DNA of 64,000 nt from Candidatus Avelusimicrobium cornigerorum (GTDB lineage Bacteria; Elusimicrobiota; Elusimicrobia; Elusimicrobiales; Elusimicrobiaceae): NCBI GenBank assembly GCA_002309715.1, contig DBXW01000005.1, positions 342,228 through 406,227 of the forward strand. Reading direction: 5' to 3'. The notes under the pieces are model-generated. The model searched no databases and was not told where the DNA came from. It worked only from the letters and a program-made list of their open reading frames with translations. Below, piece after piece: positions 33,957 to 41,937 of this stretch. The translations under genes and the position numbers were made by a program. Position 1 is the stretch's first letter; each line of letters starts with the position of its first letter.

Positions 33957-34853
33957 TTAATGCTCTTCTACCTTTTTTTGGATAAGCCACAAACTGACAA
34001 ATACTAAACCCATCCCGATGATTTCCGCTTTTAACGGGATTCGGTGACGAAAAATCATATCCGTTAGCATGGCTACAATCGGGGTAAAATAGGTAACAGA
34101 GGCCATCCGCGTAGCTCCCCAGCGTTGGATAAGAGCCACCATCAGCAGGAAAGCCACTGCGGAAGAAAATACGCCGGCCACAACAATAGAGACAATCACT
34201 TTCCCCGAGAACGCGCTTAAAGGCGGTATCGGTTCGGCAAGGGTGGCAATAATCAGCAGTGCCCCGGCCGAAAGTAAGTATTGATAAAACGTATTTGCTT
34301 CCAACGAAACAGCGTTGCTGTCCACCATAATTTTTTTGGTAAGTACATTGCCTAGGCCATACGACCACGCCATAATAAGCAAAGCAAAACAACCATATAA
34401 TGCCATGGGCGAAGTGTTAATTTGCCGGGCAGATAATGTCGGGCTAACAATGACGAGTAGGCCGATTAAACCGATCGTTACCCCTAATGCACGCCGCCAT
34501 GTAAAGCGGTCCACTCCTTTTAAAAGGATAGCCCCGGCAATAAAACTCCATATCGGTACCGTTCCGTTAAAAATACCCCCCAGCGTGGGATCTACAAATT
34601 GTTGTCCCCAGGACAAGGCCGCAAACGGCAGTAAAATAAGCAGTAGCCCAATCGTGCCGGGCCGCCACAATTCTTTGATGGGGCATTTTAAATTTTTCCG
34701 GCGAACGCCGTAGAAAATGATAAAGAAAAGTAACCCGGCCATTACCCTAAAAAAGGTACTCCACCACGGCGGTAAGGCCTCTACCATATTTTTTGAAGCC
34801 AAAAAGGCAGTTCCCCAGCATAAGGCCAGACAAATTGCTAATACATAACTCAT
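33957..34853 (-). CDS. EamA/DMT-family transporter
   Basis: A 298-residue membrane protein with ten predicted transmembrane helices in two repeated EamA halves (about 1-140 and 145-290). The family is the drug/metabolite transporter superfamily. The opening ALCWGTAFLASKNMVEALPP and the second-half start LLIMAWSYGLGNVLTKKI are typical. The substrate cannot be predicted; members export amino acids, nucleosides or other metabolites. AAGGAGAATT precedes the ATG, and a minus-strand TATAAT lies at 34877-34872. It is divergent from znuA and probably independent. Confidence 0.82.
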   Translation of the reverse strand: MSYVLAICLALCWGTAFLASKNMVEALPPWWSTFFRVMAGLLFFIIFYGVRRKNLKCPIKELWRPGTIGLLLILLPFAALSWGQQFVDPTLGGIFNGTVPIWSFIAGAILLKGVDRFTWRRALGVTIGLIGLLVIVSPTLSARQINTSPMALYGCFALLIMAWSYGLGNVLTKKIMVDSNAVSLEANTFYQYLLSAGALLIIATLAEPIPPLSAFSGKVIVSIVVAGVFSSAVAFLLMVALIQRWGATRMASVTYFTPIVAMLTDMIFRHRIPLKAEIIGMGLVFVSLWLIQKKVEEH

Positions 34854-34871
34854 ACAATTCTCCTTTTTTTC

Positions 34872-34915
34872 ATTATAATAAATTTCTGTCTGGGCCGTTC
34901 GTGAAATCGTATAAT
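34872..34915. promoter_or_regulatory. Divergent -10 boxes for EamA and znuA
   Basis: TATAAT on the minus strand (34877-34872) serves EamA, and TATAAT on the plus strand (34910-34915) serves znuA. The plus box ends 8 nt before the ATG at 34924, so the znuA transcript would have almost no leader. I do not see a Zur palindrome. Confidence 0.5.
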
Positions 34916-34923
34916 ATATAGTG

Positions 34924-35817
34924 ATGAAAAAAATAGTTTTTTGGGTAATGATAGCAGTAATATTAGCGGTGGTTGGCGGATATATTTTTAAGCCGTCGCA
35001 CTCCGCTCCGGCGGTCTCAGGGCTACAAGTAGTGGCTTCCGGCTATGTGCCGTATACGATAGCCAAGCAGATGGTGGGGGAGCACGCGCAAGTGTCTATG
35101 CTTTTGCCGCCAAACGCTGAACCGCATGCTTTTGAGCCGACGCCGGGCGATATGGTGGCGGTGCACAAGGCGGATGTTTTTGTGTATGTTTCCGATGATT
35201 TGGAACCGTGGGCTAAAGACGTGCTGGGCGGTGCCGGTGCGAATACACGCGTGGTGCAGTTAGCGTCAACGTTGCCTAAGAGTAATGATCTACACGTGTG
35301 GATGGATTTTGATAACGTACGAACTATGGCGCGCACGTTGGTCGGTGCATTAGCGCAAGCGGATCCGTCACAGGCGCAGGTTTACCAAGACAACTTGGCC
35401 CATTTTGAAGAAGAAATCTCGTCGCTGGATAATGAATTTGCCCACGCGTTAGCCAACTGCCAAAGCCGTGAAGTAGTACATGTGGGCCATTTAGCCTTTT
35501 CGGCGTTGGCTAAACGATATAATTTAAAACTTTCTGCGTTAGCGGGGGCTTCGCACGATGGGGAACATTCCGCCCGTAAATTGGCCGATTTGGTCAAATA
35601 CATTCGCGCTCGCAACGTGAAAGTGGTATTTACCGAAGAAGCCGTTTCTCCCCGTCTGGCGCAAACGGTGGCGGTGGAAACGGGTGCATCTTTATTGCCG
35701 CTTTATACCATTGAACACGTTTCCAAAGATGATTTTAAAAAGGCCGTTTCCTATAAGGAACTAATGCGTCGCAATTTGGAAAATTTAAAACAAGGATTAG
35801 TATGTCAGGCGTCATAG
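34924..35817 (+). CDS. znuA: Zinc ABC transporter, substrate-binding protein ZnuA
   Basis: A 297-residue periplasmic protein with an N-terminal signal or lipid-less anchor (residues 1-22). The metal ligands expected of cluster A-I binding proteins are visible: His in NAEPHAFEP (~66), His in VHVGHLAFSAL (~187) and Glu/Asp in FTEEAVSP. The His-rich loop common in E. coli ZnuA is absent, only NDLHVWMD being present, so manganese cannot be fully excluded. A GTG lies 3 nt before the ATG. It overlaps znuC by 16 nt and heads a four-gene operon with znuC, znuB and nth. Confidence 0.88.
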   Translation: MKKIVFWVMIAVILAVVGGYIFKPSHSAPAVSGLQVVASGYVPYTIAKQMVGEHAQVSMLLPPNAEPHAFEPTPGDMVAVHKADVFVYVSDDLEPWAKDVLGGAGANTRVVQLASTLPKSNDLHVWMDFDNVRTMARTLVGALAQADPSQAQVYQDNLAHFEEEISSLDNEFAHALANCQSREVVHVGHLAFSALAKRYNLKLSALAGASHDGEHSARKLADLVKYIRARNVKVVFTEEAVSPRLAQTVAVETGASLLPLYTIEHVSKDDFKKAVSYKELMRRNLENLKQGLVCQAS

Positions 35818-36593
35818 AAGCGAACCATATTCATTTTGCCTATACGAGTGCTCCGGTGTTGGAAGACATTTCTTTTACGGTGAGTGCGGGTGATTATATC
35901 GGTCTTATCGGCCCTAACGGCGGGGGAAAAACCACCTTGCTTAAAGTTCTATTGGGTTTGGAAAAGGGCCGCGGAGAAATTAAATTATTCGGCACACCGC
36001 TTGGCGAGTTTACGGGCTGGCACAAAATCGGGTATTTGGCTCAAAAAAGTCCGGTGGCACAGAGCCGTTTTCCCATTGCGGCCGAAGAAGTAGTGCTGAT
36101 GGGGATTCCCGGTCGCGGTGCGCGAGTAACACGGGAAGAATTAAAAGAAGTGTACGCGGCGATGCAACAAACCCGAACGCGCCAATTTACCGGAAAGATT
36201 TTTAACGACTTATCTATCGGACAACAACAACGTGTGCTGTTGGCGCGTGCGTTGGTGAGCAAGCCGCAACTGTTAATTTTAGACGAACCTTCCACTGCGT
36301 TAGATGCCGGCTCGCGCGAAATGTTTTTTGATTTACTGGGCAAACTCAATAAACAAAACGGTACGACGATTTTGCTTATCACGCACGATACCGGTGAAGT
36401 GGGAAAATATATTTCTAAATTTATGTACGTGGATAAGAACTTAGTGTTTTTCGGCACAAAGGAAGAATTTTGCCACTCACAAAAAGTGGCCGAAAAATTG
36501 GGGCCGTTTGCCCAACATACCATTGATCACCTGCATAATACACACGGACATTGTCCGTTAGGCGCGTCTTGCCGGGAGTGTAAGCATGATTGA
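35802..36593 (+). CDS. znuC: Zinc ABC transporter, ATPase ZnuC
   Basis: A 263-residue ABC ATPase that drives metal import at the inner membrane. Walker A is GPNGGGKTT (~38-46), the signature is LSIGQQQRVLLARAL and Walker B is LLILDEPSTALD. The C-terminus (HTIDHLHNTHGHCPLGASCRECKHD-type, shown here only in part) is His- and Cys-rich, as in several zinc-importing ATPases, and supports zinc over manganese. The start lies within the end of znuA. The stop overlaps znuB by 8 nt, so all three subunits should be made in step. Confidence 0.9.
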   Translation: MSGVIEANHIHFAYTSAPVLEDISFTVSAGDYIGLIGPNGGGKTTLLKVLLGLEKGRGEIKLFGTPLGEFTGWHKIGYLAQKSPVAQSRFPIAAEEVVLMGIPGRGARVTREELKEVYAAMQQTRTRQFTGKIFNDLSIGQQQRVLLARALVSKPQLLILDEPSTALDAGSREMFFDLLGKLNKQNGTTILLITHDTGEVGKYISKFMYVDKNLVFFGTKEEFCHSQKVAEKLGPFAQHTIDHLHNTHGHCPLGASCRECKHD

Positions 36594-37395
36594 GTTTTTA
36601 AGTTATTCCTTTGTGCAACGCGGACTTGTGGCCGGCAGTTTGGTGGCGGCTGCTTGTGCGCTACTGGGCGTATTTTTGGTGCTCAAGCGTTTGTCGCTTA
36701 TCGGCGATGGGATGAGCCACATTTGTTTGATGGGAGTGGCGGTGGCGCTTCTTACTTCTACTAACCCGGTGTATATGTCTATCCCGATAGTAGCGGTGTC
36801 TTCGTTGGGCATTATGAAGATTTCCCGGAAATTTAAAATTTATGGGGATGCTGCTATCGGTATTGTCAGTGCGGCGGGGTTATCGGTGGGGTTACTTTTA
36901 ACGGCGTTGGCCGGCGGTTTTAATACCGATTTACTCGGCTTTTTGTTTGGCAGTATTTTAACCGTCAGCCGTGGCGAAGCAGGGCTTTGTATGTTGTTGT
37001 TGCTAGTGGTAGTTGGCGGTATTGTCAGTTTTTACCGATTGTTGGTGGCCACTTGTTTTGATGAATCTTTTGCCCGCACGCGTGGAGTAAAAACGCAATT
37101 GGTTAATGCGGGCCTTGTGCTTATTACGTCGGTAGCGGTGGTGCTTTCGTTTAAGGTGGTAGGGATATTTTTAATTTCTGCACTTATCATTATCCCGCCG
37201 GTCAGCGCGTTACTTGTTTCGCGTACATTTAAACAAGTGCTTTGGTTGGCGACCGGGTTTAGTGTAGTCAGCGTGTGGTTGGGGGTGTATGGCTCTTTTG
37301 TGTTTAATATCCCGTCAGGAGCGGCGATTATTTTAGTCAATTTGGTGTTTTTATCCGGCTGTTATTTATATAACAAAAGGGGGCACCGTGGGTAA
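36586..37395 (+). CDS. znuB: Zinc ABC transporter, permease ZnuB
   Basis: A 269-residue permease of the ABC-3 family with about eight transmembrane helices. Early LKRLSLIGDGMSHICLMGVA carries the conserved Ser/His segment that helps form the metal pathway. LISALIIIPPVSALLVSRTF near 195-215 contains the coupling helix toward ZnuC. It overlaps the preceding and following genes by 8 nt each. Its presence completes a single-operon zinc importer; no Zur gene is in the window. Confidence 0.9.
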   Translation: MIEFLSYSFVQRGLVAGSLVAAACALLGVFLVLKRLSLIGDGMSHICLMGVAVALLTSTNPVYMSIPIVAVSSLGIMKISRKFKIYGDAAIGIVSAAGLSVGLLLTALAGGFNTDLLGFLFGSILTVSRGEAGLCMLLLLVVVGGIVSFYRLLVATCFDESFARTRGVKTQLVNAGLVLITSVAVVLSFKVVGIFLISALIIIPPVSALLVSRTFKQVLWLATGFSVVSVWLGVYGSFVFNIPSGAAIILVNLVFLSGCYLYNKRGHRG

Positions 37396-38023
37396 GGGGA
37401 AGAACGGACCGGAAGTATTACTCAAAGAACTCAAAAAATTATACCCCAAGCACGTTATTCCGTTGCACCACAAAAACGCGTGGGAACTGTTGTGTGCGGT
37501 TATTTTATCCGCCCAATGTACCGATGCACGTGTGAATTTGATTACCCCGCATTTATTTAAAAAATATCCTACTGCATACGATTTGGCCAATGCCAAAATT
37601 CAAGACGTGGAAAAGATTATTCATTCGGCAGGTTTTTTTCATAGCAAGGCGTTGTCTTTAATAGAAACCTCTAAATGTTTATGCGAGGTATACGGCGGTG
37701 AAGTGCCGCAGACAATGGAAGATCTGCTGACGTTACGCGGCGTGGCACGCAAAACGGCCAACGTAATGTTGGGTGATTATTTTAAAAAGCCTGCCGGCAT
37801 TGTAGTGGATACGCACGTTAAGCGGTTGGCTTTCCGATTAGGGCTGACGCGCAATACCGATCCGGTGAAAGTGGAAAAAGATTTAATGAAAATTATTCCC
37901 TACAAATACTGGGGTTGGCTGGCGATTGCACTTATTTTACACGGACGTAGCGTGTGTAGTGCACGCAAGCCGTTATGCGAAAAATGCACGCTTCGGCCGT
38001 GGTGTGCCCAAAATAAGGTGTAG
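37388..38023 (+). CDS. nth: Endonuclease III
   Basis: A 211-residue DNA glycosylase/AP lyase for oxidised pyrimidines. The helix-hairpin-helix (LLTLRGVARKTANVML) contains the catalytic Lys near 122, and the Asp of VVDTHVKRL lies near 141. The iron-sulphur cluster ligands are Cys190, Cys197, Cys200 and Cys206 in the C-x6-C-x2-C-x5-C pattern. It starts at GTG with AAAGGGGG upstream and overlaps znuB. The company of an iron-sulphur repair enzyme in a zinc operon is probably just compaction. Confidence 0.93.
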   Translation: MGKGKNGPEVLLKELKKLYPKHVIPLHHKNAWELLCAVILSAQCTDARVNLITPHLFKKYPTAYDLANAKIQDVEKIIHSAGFFHSKALSLIETSKCLCEVYGGEVPQTMEDLLTLRGVARKTANVMLGDYFKKPAGIVVDTHVKRLAFRLGLTRNTDPVKVEKDLMKIIPYKYWGWLAIALILHGRSVCSARKPLCEKCTLRPWCAQNKV

Positions 38024-38073
38024 GCGCAATGAGCGGCCCCGTCTGGCGGCTTTTTGCCGGGGAAAAAGCCGCT

Positions 38074-39579
38074 TTATTTATCTTCCAAACGAGGGAAAAG
38101 CGGCGGGTATTTTTCAATTTTCCCGGCTTGTAAGCGACGCGCCATTTCCGGGCCGATGGTGGGCATAAAGGGCGTGAGCCATTTGGCTACGTAGCGCAAA
38201 CAGGCCACAAGTTCTAATAATACTTCTTGGGCGGCGGTTACGTCGGTTTTGGCTAACTCCCACGGTTTTTTCTCGTCAACAAGTTTATTTAAGTCACCGG
38301 CAAAGCCGTAGATTTGTTCTAACACTTTATCAAAAGCCAGGTCCTCATAGGCTGCGTCAATTATTTTTTCTATTTCACCGGTTTTGGCAAGCAGTTTGTA
38401 ATTGCCTTCAATTTTTTCCGGTAACTCGCCGATATTTTTGGCAGCCATATTAAGCGTGCGGGAAAGCAAGTTGCCGACATTGTTGGCTAAATCGGAGTTA
38501 TAGCGGTTTTTAAAACTTGTCATAGAGAAATCCCCATCTTGTCCGAAGGGCACTTCGCGGAATAAAAACGCGCGTACCGGGTCCACGCCGTATTTGGCGG
38601 CTACTTCGGCGGGGTTTACAATGTTGCCCATGGTTTTGGACATTTTTTCCCCTTCCACGGTCCACCAACCGTGCGCAAAAACTTTTTTAGGCAGCGGTAC
38701 ATTGAGTGCCATTAAAACAGCGGGCCAAATTACCGTGTGAAAACGAAAAATTTCTTTGCCTACCATGTGCAAATCAGCCGGCCATAAATCTTCAAATTTG
38801 TCTACGCCGATTTTTTTAAGTTGCGCTTCGTGTTCCGTTTTATCATTGCAAATATGCGTACCAAAACCCGCACCGGAAATATAGTTAATAAGAGCATCAA
38901 ACCAAACATAAATAGTATGTTTGGGGTTACTGGGTACCGGGATACCCCACGCTACCTTGGTGCGAGTAACGGATAAATCTTGCAAACCTCCTTTGACAAA
39001 ATTGATAATTTCATTGGCGCGTGTTTTGGGACTTAAAAATTCCGGGTGTTCTTCGTAGTATTTTAAAAGCGGTTTTTCATAACGCGACAATTTGAAAAAA
39101 TACGTTTCTTCGTGCACTTCGGTCAAAGGGCGTTTATGTACGGGGCAGAGATTGCCTTCCAAAATTTCGCTGTCGTTATAGTATTGTTCGCACGAAACGC
39201 AGTATTTGCCGGTATAAGAACCTAAATAAATATCCCCTGTTTTGAGCAATTTTTCAAAAATGGCTTGTACGACGTGTTCGTGGTACGGGTCGGTGGTACG
39301 GATAAAATCGTCGTAGGAAATGTTTAACGTTTTCCACATGGCTTTGTATTTGGCGGCCACGTCATCGGCCCATGCTTTGGGAGTGACGTTGTTAGCAGCG
39401 GCGGTTTTTTCAATATTGGCACCGTGTTCATCGGTACCGGTCAAATAGTGTACGTCAAAACCTTGCTGGCGTTTGTAGCGGGCCAGAATATCCTGTGCAA
39501 TAGTCGTATAAGCATGGCCGATATGCGGCACGGAATTTACATAATACAAGGGTGTGGTAAGATAATATTTTTTAGACAT
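38074..39579 (-). CDS. metG: Methionyl-tRNA synthetase
   Basis: A 501-residue class I synthetase. The HIGH motif is PHIGHAYTT near residue 14 and the KMSKS motif is EKMSKTMGN near 300. A zinc-knuckle-like CVSCEQYY...CPVH segment lies near 125-145. The C-terminal tRNA-binding EMAP domain of longer forms is absent, which is normal for this short type. I chose the ATG at 39579 because GGAG lies 7 nt upstream and the start overlaps the holB stop by 8 nt. An in-frame ATG at 39597 would lie inside holB without a ribosome-binding site. Confidence 0.93.
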   Translation of the reverse strand: MSKKYYLTTPLYYVNSVPHIGHAYTTIAQDILARYKRQQGFDVHYLTGTDEHGANIEKTAAANNVTPKAWADDVAAKYKAMWKTLNISYDDFIRTTDPYHEHVVQAIFEKLLKTGDIYLGSYTGKYCVSCEQYYNDSEILEGNLCPVHKRPLTEVHEETYFFKLSRYEKPLLKYYEEHPEFLSPKTRANEIINFVKGGLQDLSVTRTKVAWGIPVPSNPKHTIYVWFDALINYISGAGFGTHICNDKTEHEAQLKKIGVDKFEDLWPADLHMVGKEIFRFHTVIWPAVLMALNVPLPKKVFAHGWWTVEGEKMSKTMGNIVNPAEVAAKYGVDPVRAFLFREVPFGQDGDFSMTSFKNRYNSDLANNVGNLLSRTLNMAAKNIGELPEKIEGNYKLLAKTGEIEKIIDAAYEDLAFDKVLEQIYGFAGDLNKLVDEKKPWELAKTDVTAAQEVLLELVACLRYVAKWLTPFMPTIGPEMARRLQAGKIEKYPPLFPRLEDK

Positions 39580-40606
39580 AAGCATTCTCCGTATCAAAAA
39601 TGGGTAATGATATCCCGTCTAGACTCATTAAAGCAGTTTCTACAATAAGTGCGGGGGAAACATTACGCGATAAACTGCGTTTATAGTTTTCAAATTGTTT
39701 TAAAATTTGCATATAGCGGTGTTGGTCCGCCTTGTCGGCCCGAAGCCAACTTTGGTGTAGGGCCATTAGCAGTACGTCTAAAATGGCTTGGGCTTCTTGT
39801 CGGCCTGTTGCTAACGTGCGGCTCAATCCGGTAGCCACGGCAGCCGGGCCTTGTGCGGAACATCCTTTTTGATTAAATCCGGCTTGTTTAAGTAGTGTAA
39901 GTGCCCCATCGGCTTTCAATGCGCCGGATACCGAACCTCCGCTATAAGCCGCGCACAGGGAAGGGTTTTCTGTTTCTAATTGGTTGTCTTGTAAAATTTG
40001 TTCTATATGTTGGTGTGAAAGGGGGGCAAACGCAAGCGGTTGGCAACGCGACAAAATCGTACGCAACATAGCCGAGCGTTTGTTAGTAATCAAAATCCAT
40101 ACGGTTTTGGCAGGGGGTTCTTCAATAAATTTAAGAAGAGCATTGGCCGCTGCCCCTTGCATAGATTGGGCTTGGTCAATAATCATTACCTTGTAGCCAT
40201 TGCCCACGGCCTTTTGTTGGGATTTAGCCGCTACTTCGCGGATAGTGTCTACACTTAAGTGTTGTTGTTTGGCAAGTTCTTTTTCCAATTCTTCTTCGTA
40301 GCCGGAAGCAGAAAAATCTTTTTTTATTTTTCGTCTTGCTTGATATAAAAAATCGGCAAACAGTACATCCGGGTGGGTTTGTTGGCCGATGGCTTTGCAA
40401 GAAGCACATACGCCACAGGCTTGCCCGGATTGTCGGGCTTGCGGATCTAAACAATTTAACGTTTTGGCAAATTCTAAAGCGGTTTTTGCCTTGCCTACTC
40501 CGTCGGGCCCGTAAAACAACAAAGCCCCCGGCACGCGTTTTTTATTGACGAGTGTTTGTAAGTAAGAAATGGCTTTTTCCTGGCCGAGGATTTCAGTAAA
40601 CGGCAT
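39572..40606 (-). CDS. holB: DNA polymerase III delta-prime subunit
   Basis: A 344-residue clamp-loader subunit. The P-loop region reads GPDGVGKAKT (~34-43), with Ala in place of the usual Thr/Ser after Lys; delta-prime is known to be a poor or non-ATPase, so this fits HolB better than DnaX. A four-Cys zinc site (C...CGVCASC) lies near 52-68. The sensor-1 region is VWILITNKRSAMLRTILSRC. It lies directly after tmk, as in many bacteria, and before metG. Confidence 0.85.
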   Translation of the reverse strand: MPFTEILGQEKAISYLQTLVNKKRVPGALLFYGPDGVGKAKTALEFAKTLNCLDPQARQSGQACGVCASCKAIGQQTHPDVLFADFLYQARRKIKKDFSASGYEEELEKELAKQQHLSVDTIREVAAKSQQKAVGNGYKVMIIDQAQSMQGAAANALLKFIEEPPAKTVWILITNKRSAMLRTILSRCQPLAFAPLSHQHIEQILQDNQLETENPSLCAAYSGGSVSGALKADGALTLLKQAGFNQKGCSAQGPAAVATGLSRTLATGRQEAQAILDVLLMALHQSWLRADKADQHRYMQILKQFENYKRSLSRNVSPALIVETALMSLDGISLPIFDTENAYV

Positions 40607-41221
40607 TTAGATTTGATGTTCGGCCAACAATTCCCGCACGTTGGCTTGTATGTCCATAATATTTTTATCCGCATCTATCAGGTAAGCGTTGGGAGTGCGT
40701 TTAATCATATCCAGATATCCCCGGCGCATTTTTTGACGGAAGGCTAAATCTTCTTGTTCCAAACGGTCGGAAAACAGATATTCTCCGCGTTGCGTGAAGT
40801 ACTTATCCGACATTAAAAACACAAGCGTAATATCCGGCTTGAGCCCGACGGTTGCGATGCGGTTTAGGGTATCAATAATTTTTAAATCAATGCCCCGGCC
40901 ATAACCCTGATAGGCACAGGTTGACATTGTGTAGCGCTCGCAAATAACAGTTTTCCCGGCGTTGATGGCGGGGATAATTTTTTCTTCTGTGTGTTGGGCG
41001 CGGGATGCTTCGTAAAGCAAAAGTTCCGTCATGGGGGAAACTTCCGCCCCCGGCTCCAGCACAATTTGGCGGATGCGTTCCGCGGTGGGGGTTCCGCCGG
41101 GTTCGCGGGTTAAGAGCACATCTTTGCCTTGCTCAATAAAATAATTTACAAGCATCTTGGCCTGTGTTGATTTTCCACAACGGTCAGGTCCTTCTAATAC
41201 GATAAATTTTCCTTTCTTCAT
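40607..41221 (-). CDS. tmk: Thymidylate kinase
   Basis: A 204-residue enzyme phosphorylating dTMP. The P-loop is EGPDRCGKST (~9-18) and the substrate motif is DVLLTREPGGTPTAERIR. The TAYQGYG-like segment (SCAYQGYGRGID) is the usual nucleotide-base contact. The ATG at 41221 overlaps the KdsC stop as ATGA, which fixes the start. A 57-nt upstream extension in frame would lie inside kdsC and is rejected. It is coupled to holB downstream with no gap. Confidence 0.93.
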   Translation of the reverse strand: MKKGKFIVLEGPDRCGKSTQAKMLVNYFIEQGKDVLLTREPGGTPTAERIRQIVLEPGAEVSPMTELLLYEASRAQHTEEKIIPAINAGKTVICERYTMSTCAYQGYGRGIDLKIIDTLNRIATVGLKPDITLVFLMSDKYFTQRGEYLFSDRLEQEDLAFRQKMRRGYLDMIKRTPNAYLIDADKNIMDIQANVRELLAEHQI

Positions 41222-41814
41222 GCGAGACCTTCTTGCGAAGTAATAATTTTGGTTTCCGGTTTTTTGGGCAATACCCAACCCCTTTGGGTTTCTTCAATCA
41301 GCGGTTCCAGTTTGCCCTGGGCTTGCAAAATAAAATCTATAATTTCGCGATAAGCGCCGTCTCCCCCGTTTCGGGTAGATACAAAATGTGCGGCCCGTTT
41401 TACTGGTGCTACTGCACCCGGTACAGTAGCGGCAAAGCCGACAGATTTTAAGAGCGGCAAATCGGTAATATCATCGCCAATATAGGCAATTTGGTCGGCG
41501 GTTAATTTTTCGCGTTTTAAAATATCTTCCAGGGGGGCTAATTTGGATAAGAAACCTTGATAAATGTAGGTATAGCCTAAAATATCTGCGCGGCGCACGG
41601 TGGTTTCGTGGCGGCGCCCGGTAATAATGCCCAGAATCAGGCCAGCCTTACGGCAAAGAAGTGCTGCGATACCGTCTTGCGTATGGAAAGACTTAAATTC
41701 GTCTATGTGACCGTTTTCTGTCAGAAAAAAGTTTACTTTTCCGTCTGTTAAAATGCCATCTACGTCGGTTAGGATGGCTTTTACTTTTTTGGCACGTTCT
41801 AAAGCGTTTTGCAT
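41218..41814 (-). CDS. kdsC: Kdo 8-phosphate phosphatase
   Basis: A 198-residue HAD-family phosphatase that removes phosphate from Kdo 8-phosphate before CMP activation. The nucleophile motif is LTDVDGILTDG (~15-25), the motif-2 segment is GIITGRRHE, the Lys lies in LSKLAPLED, and motif 3 is AYIGDDITDLPLL. The absence of a cap domain and the short size suit the tetrameric KdsC type. It heads the leftward kdsC-tmk-holB-metG unit, divergent from clpC. Confidence 0.9.
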   Translation of the reverse strand: MQNALERAKKVKAILTDVDGILTDGKVNFFLTENGHIDEFKSFHTQDGIAALLCRKAGLILGIITGRRHETTVRRADILGYTYIYQGFLSKLAPLEDILKREKLTADQIAYIGDDITDLPLLKSVGFAATVPGAVAPVKRAAHFVSTRNGGDGAYREIIDFILQAQGKLEPLIEETQRGWVLPKKPETKIITSQEGLA

Positions 41815-41879
41815 ACAACTATTATAGCAAATTTTCCGGGGTTTCCTTTTAAGCGAAAATGGACTGATAATTTTTAAAT

Positions 41880-41910
41880 TTGCGCGCGCGTGCGCGTATT
41901 TTTATATAAT
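41880..41910 (+). promoter_or_regulatory. clpC promoter with alternating GC tract
   Basis: A TATAAT -10 (41905-41910) lies 28 nt before clpC, and TTGCGC (41880-41885) could be a -35 at a loose 19-nt spacing. Bases 41881-41898 are strictly alternating pyrimidine and purine (T G then CG-rich), prone to adopt Z-DNA. AAGGGG precedes the ATG. Confidence 0.55.
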
Positions 41911-41937
41911 AAAGGTACTCATTTTTAAGGGGTATTT

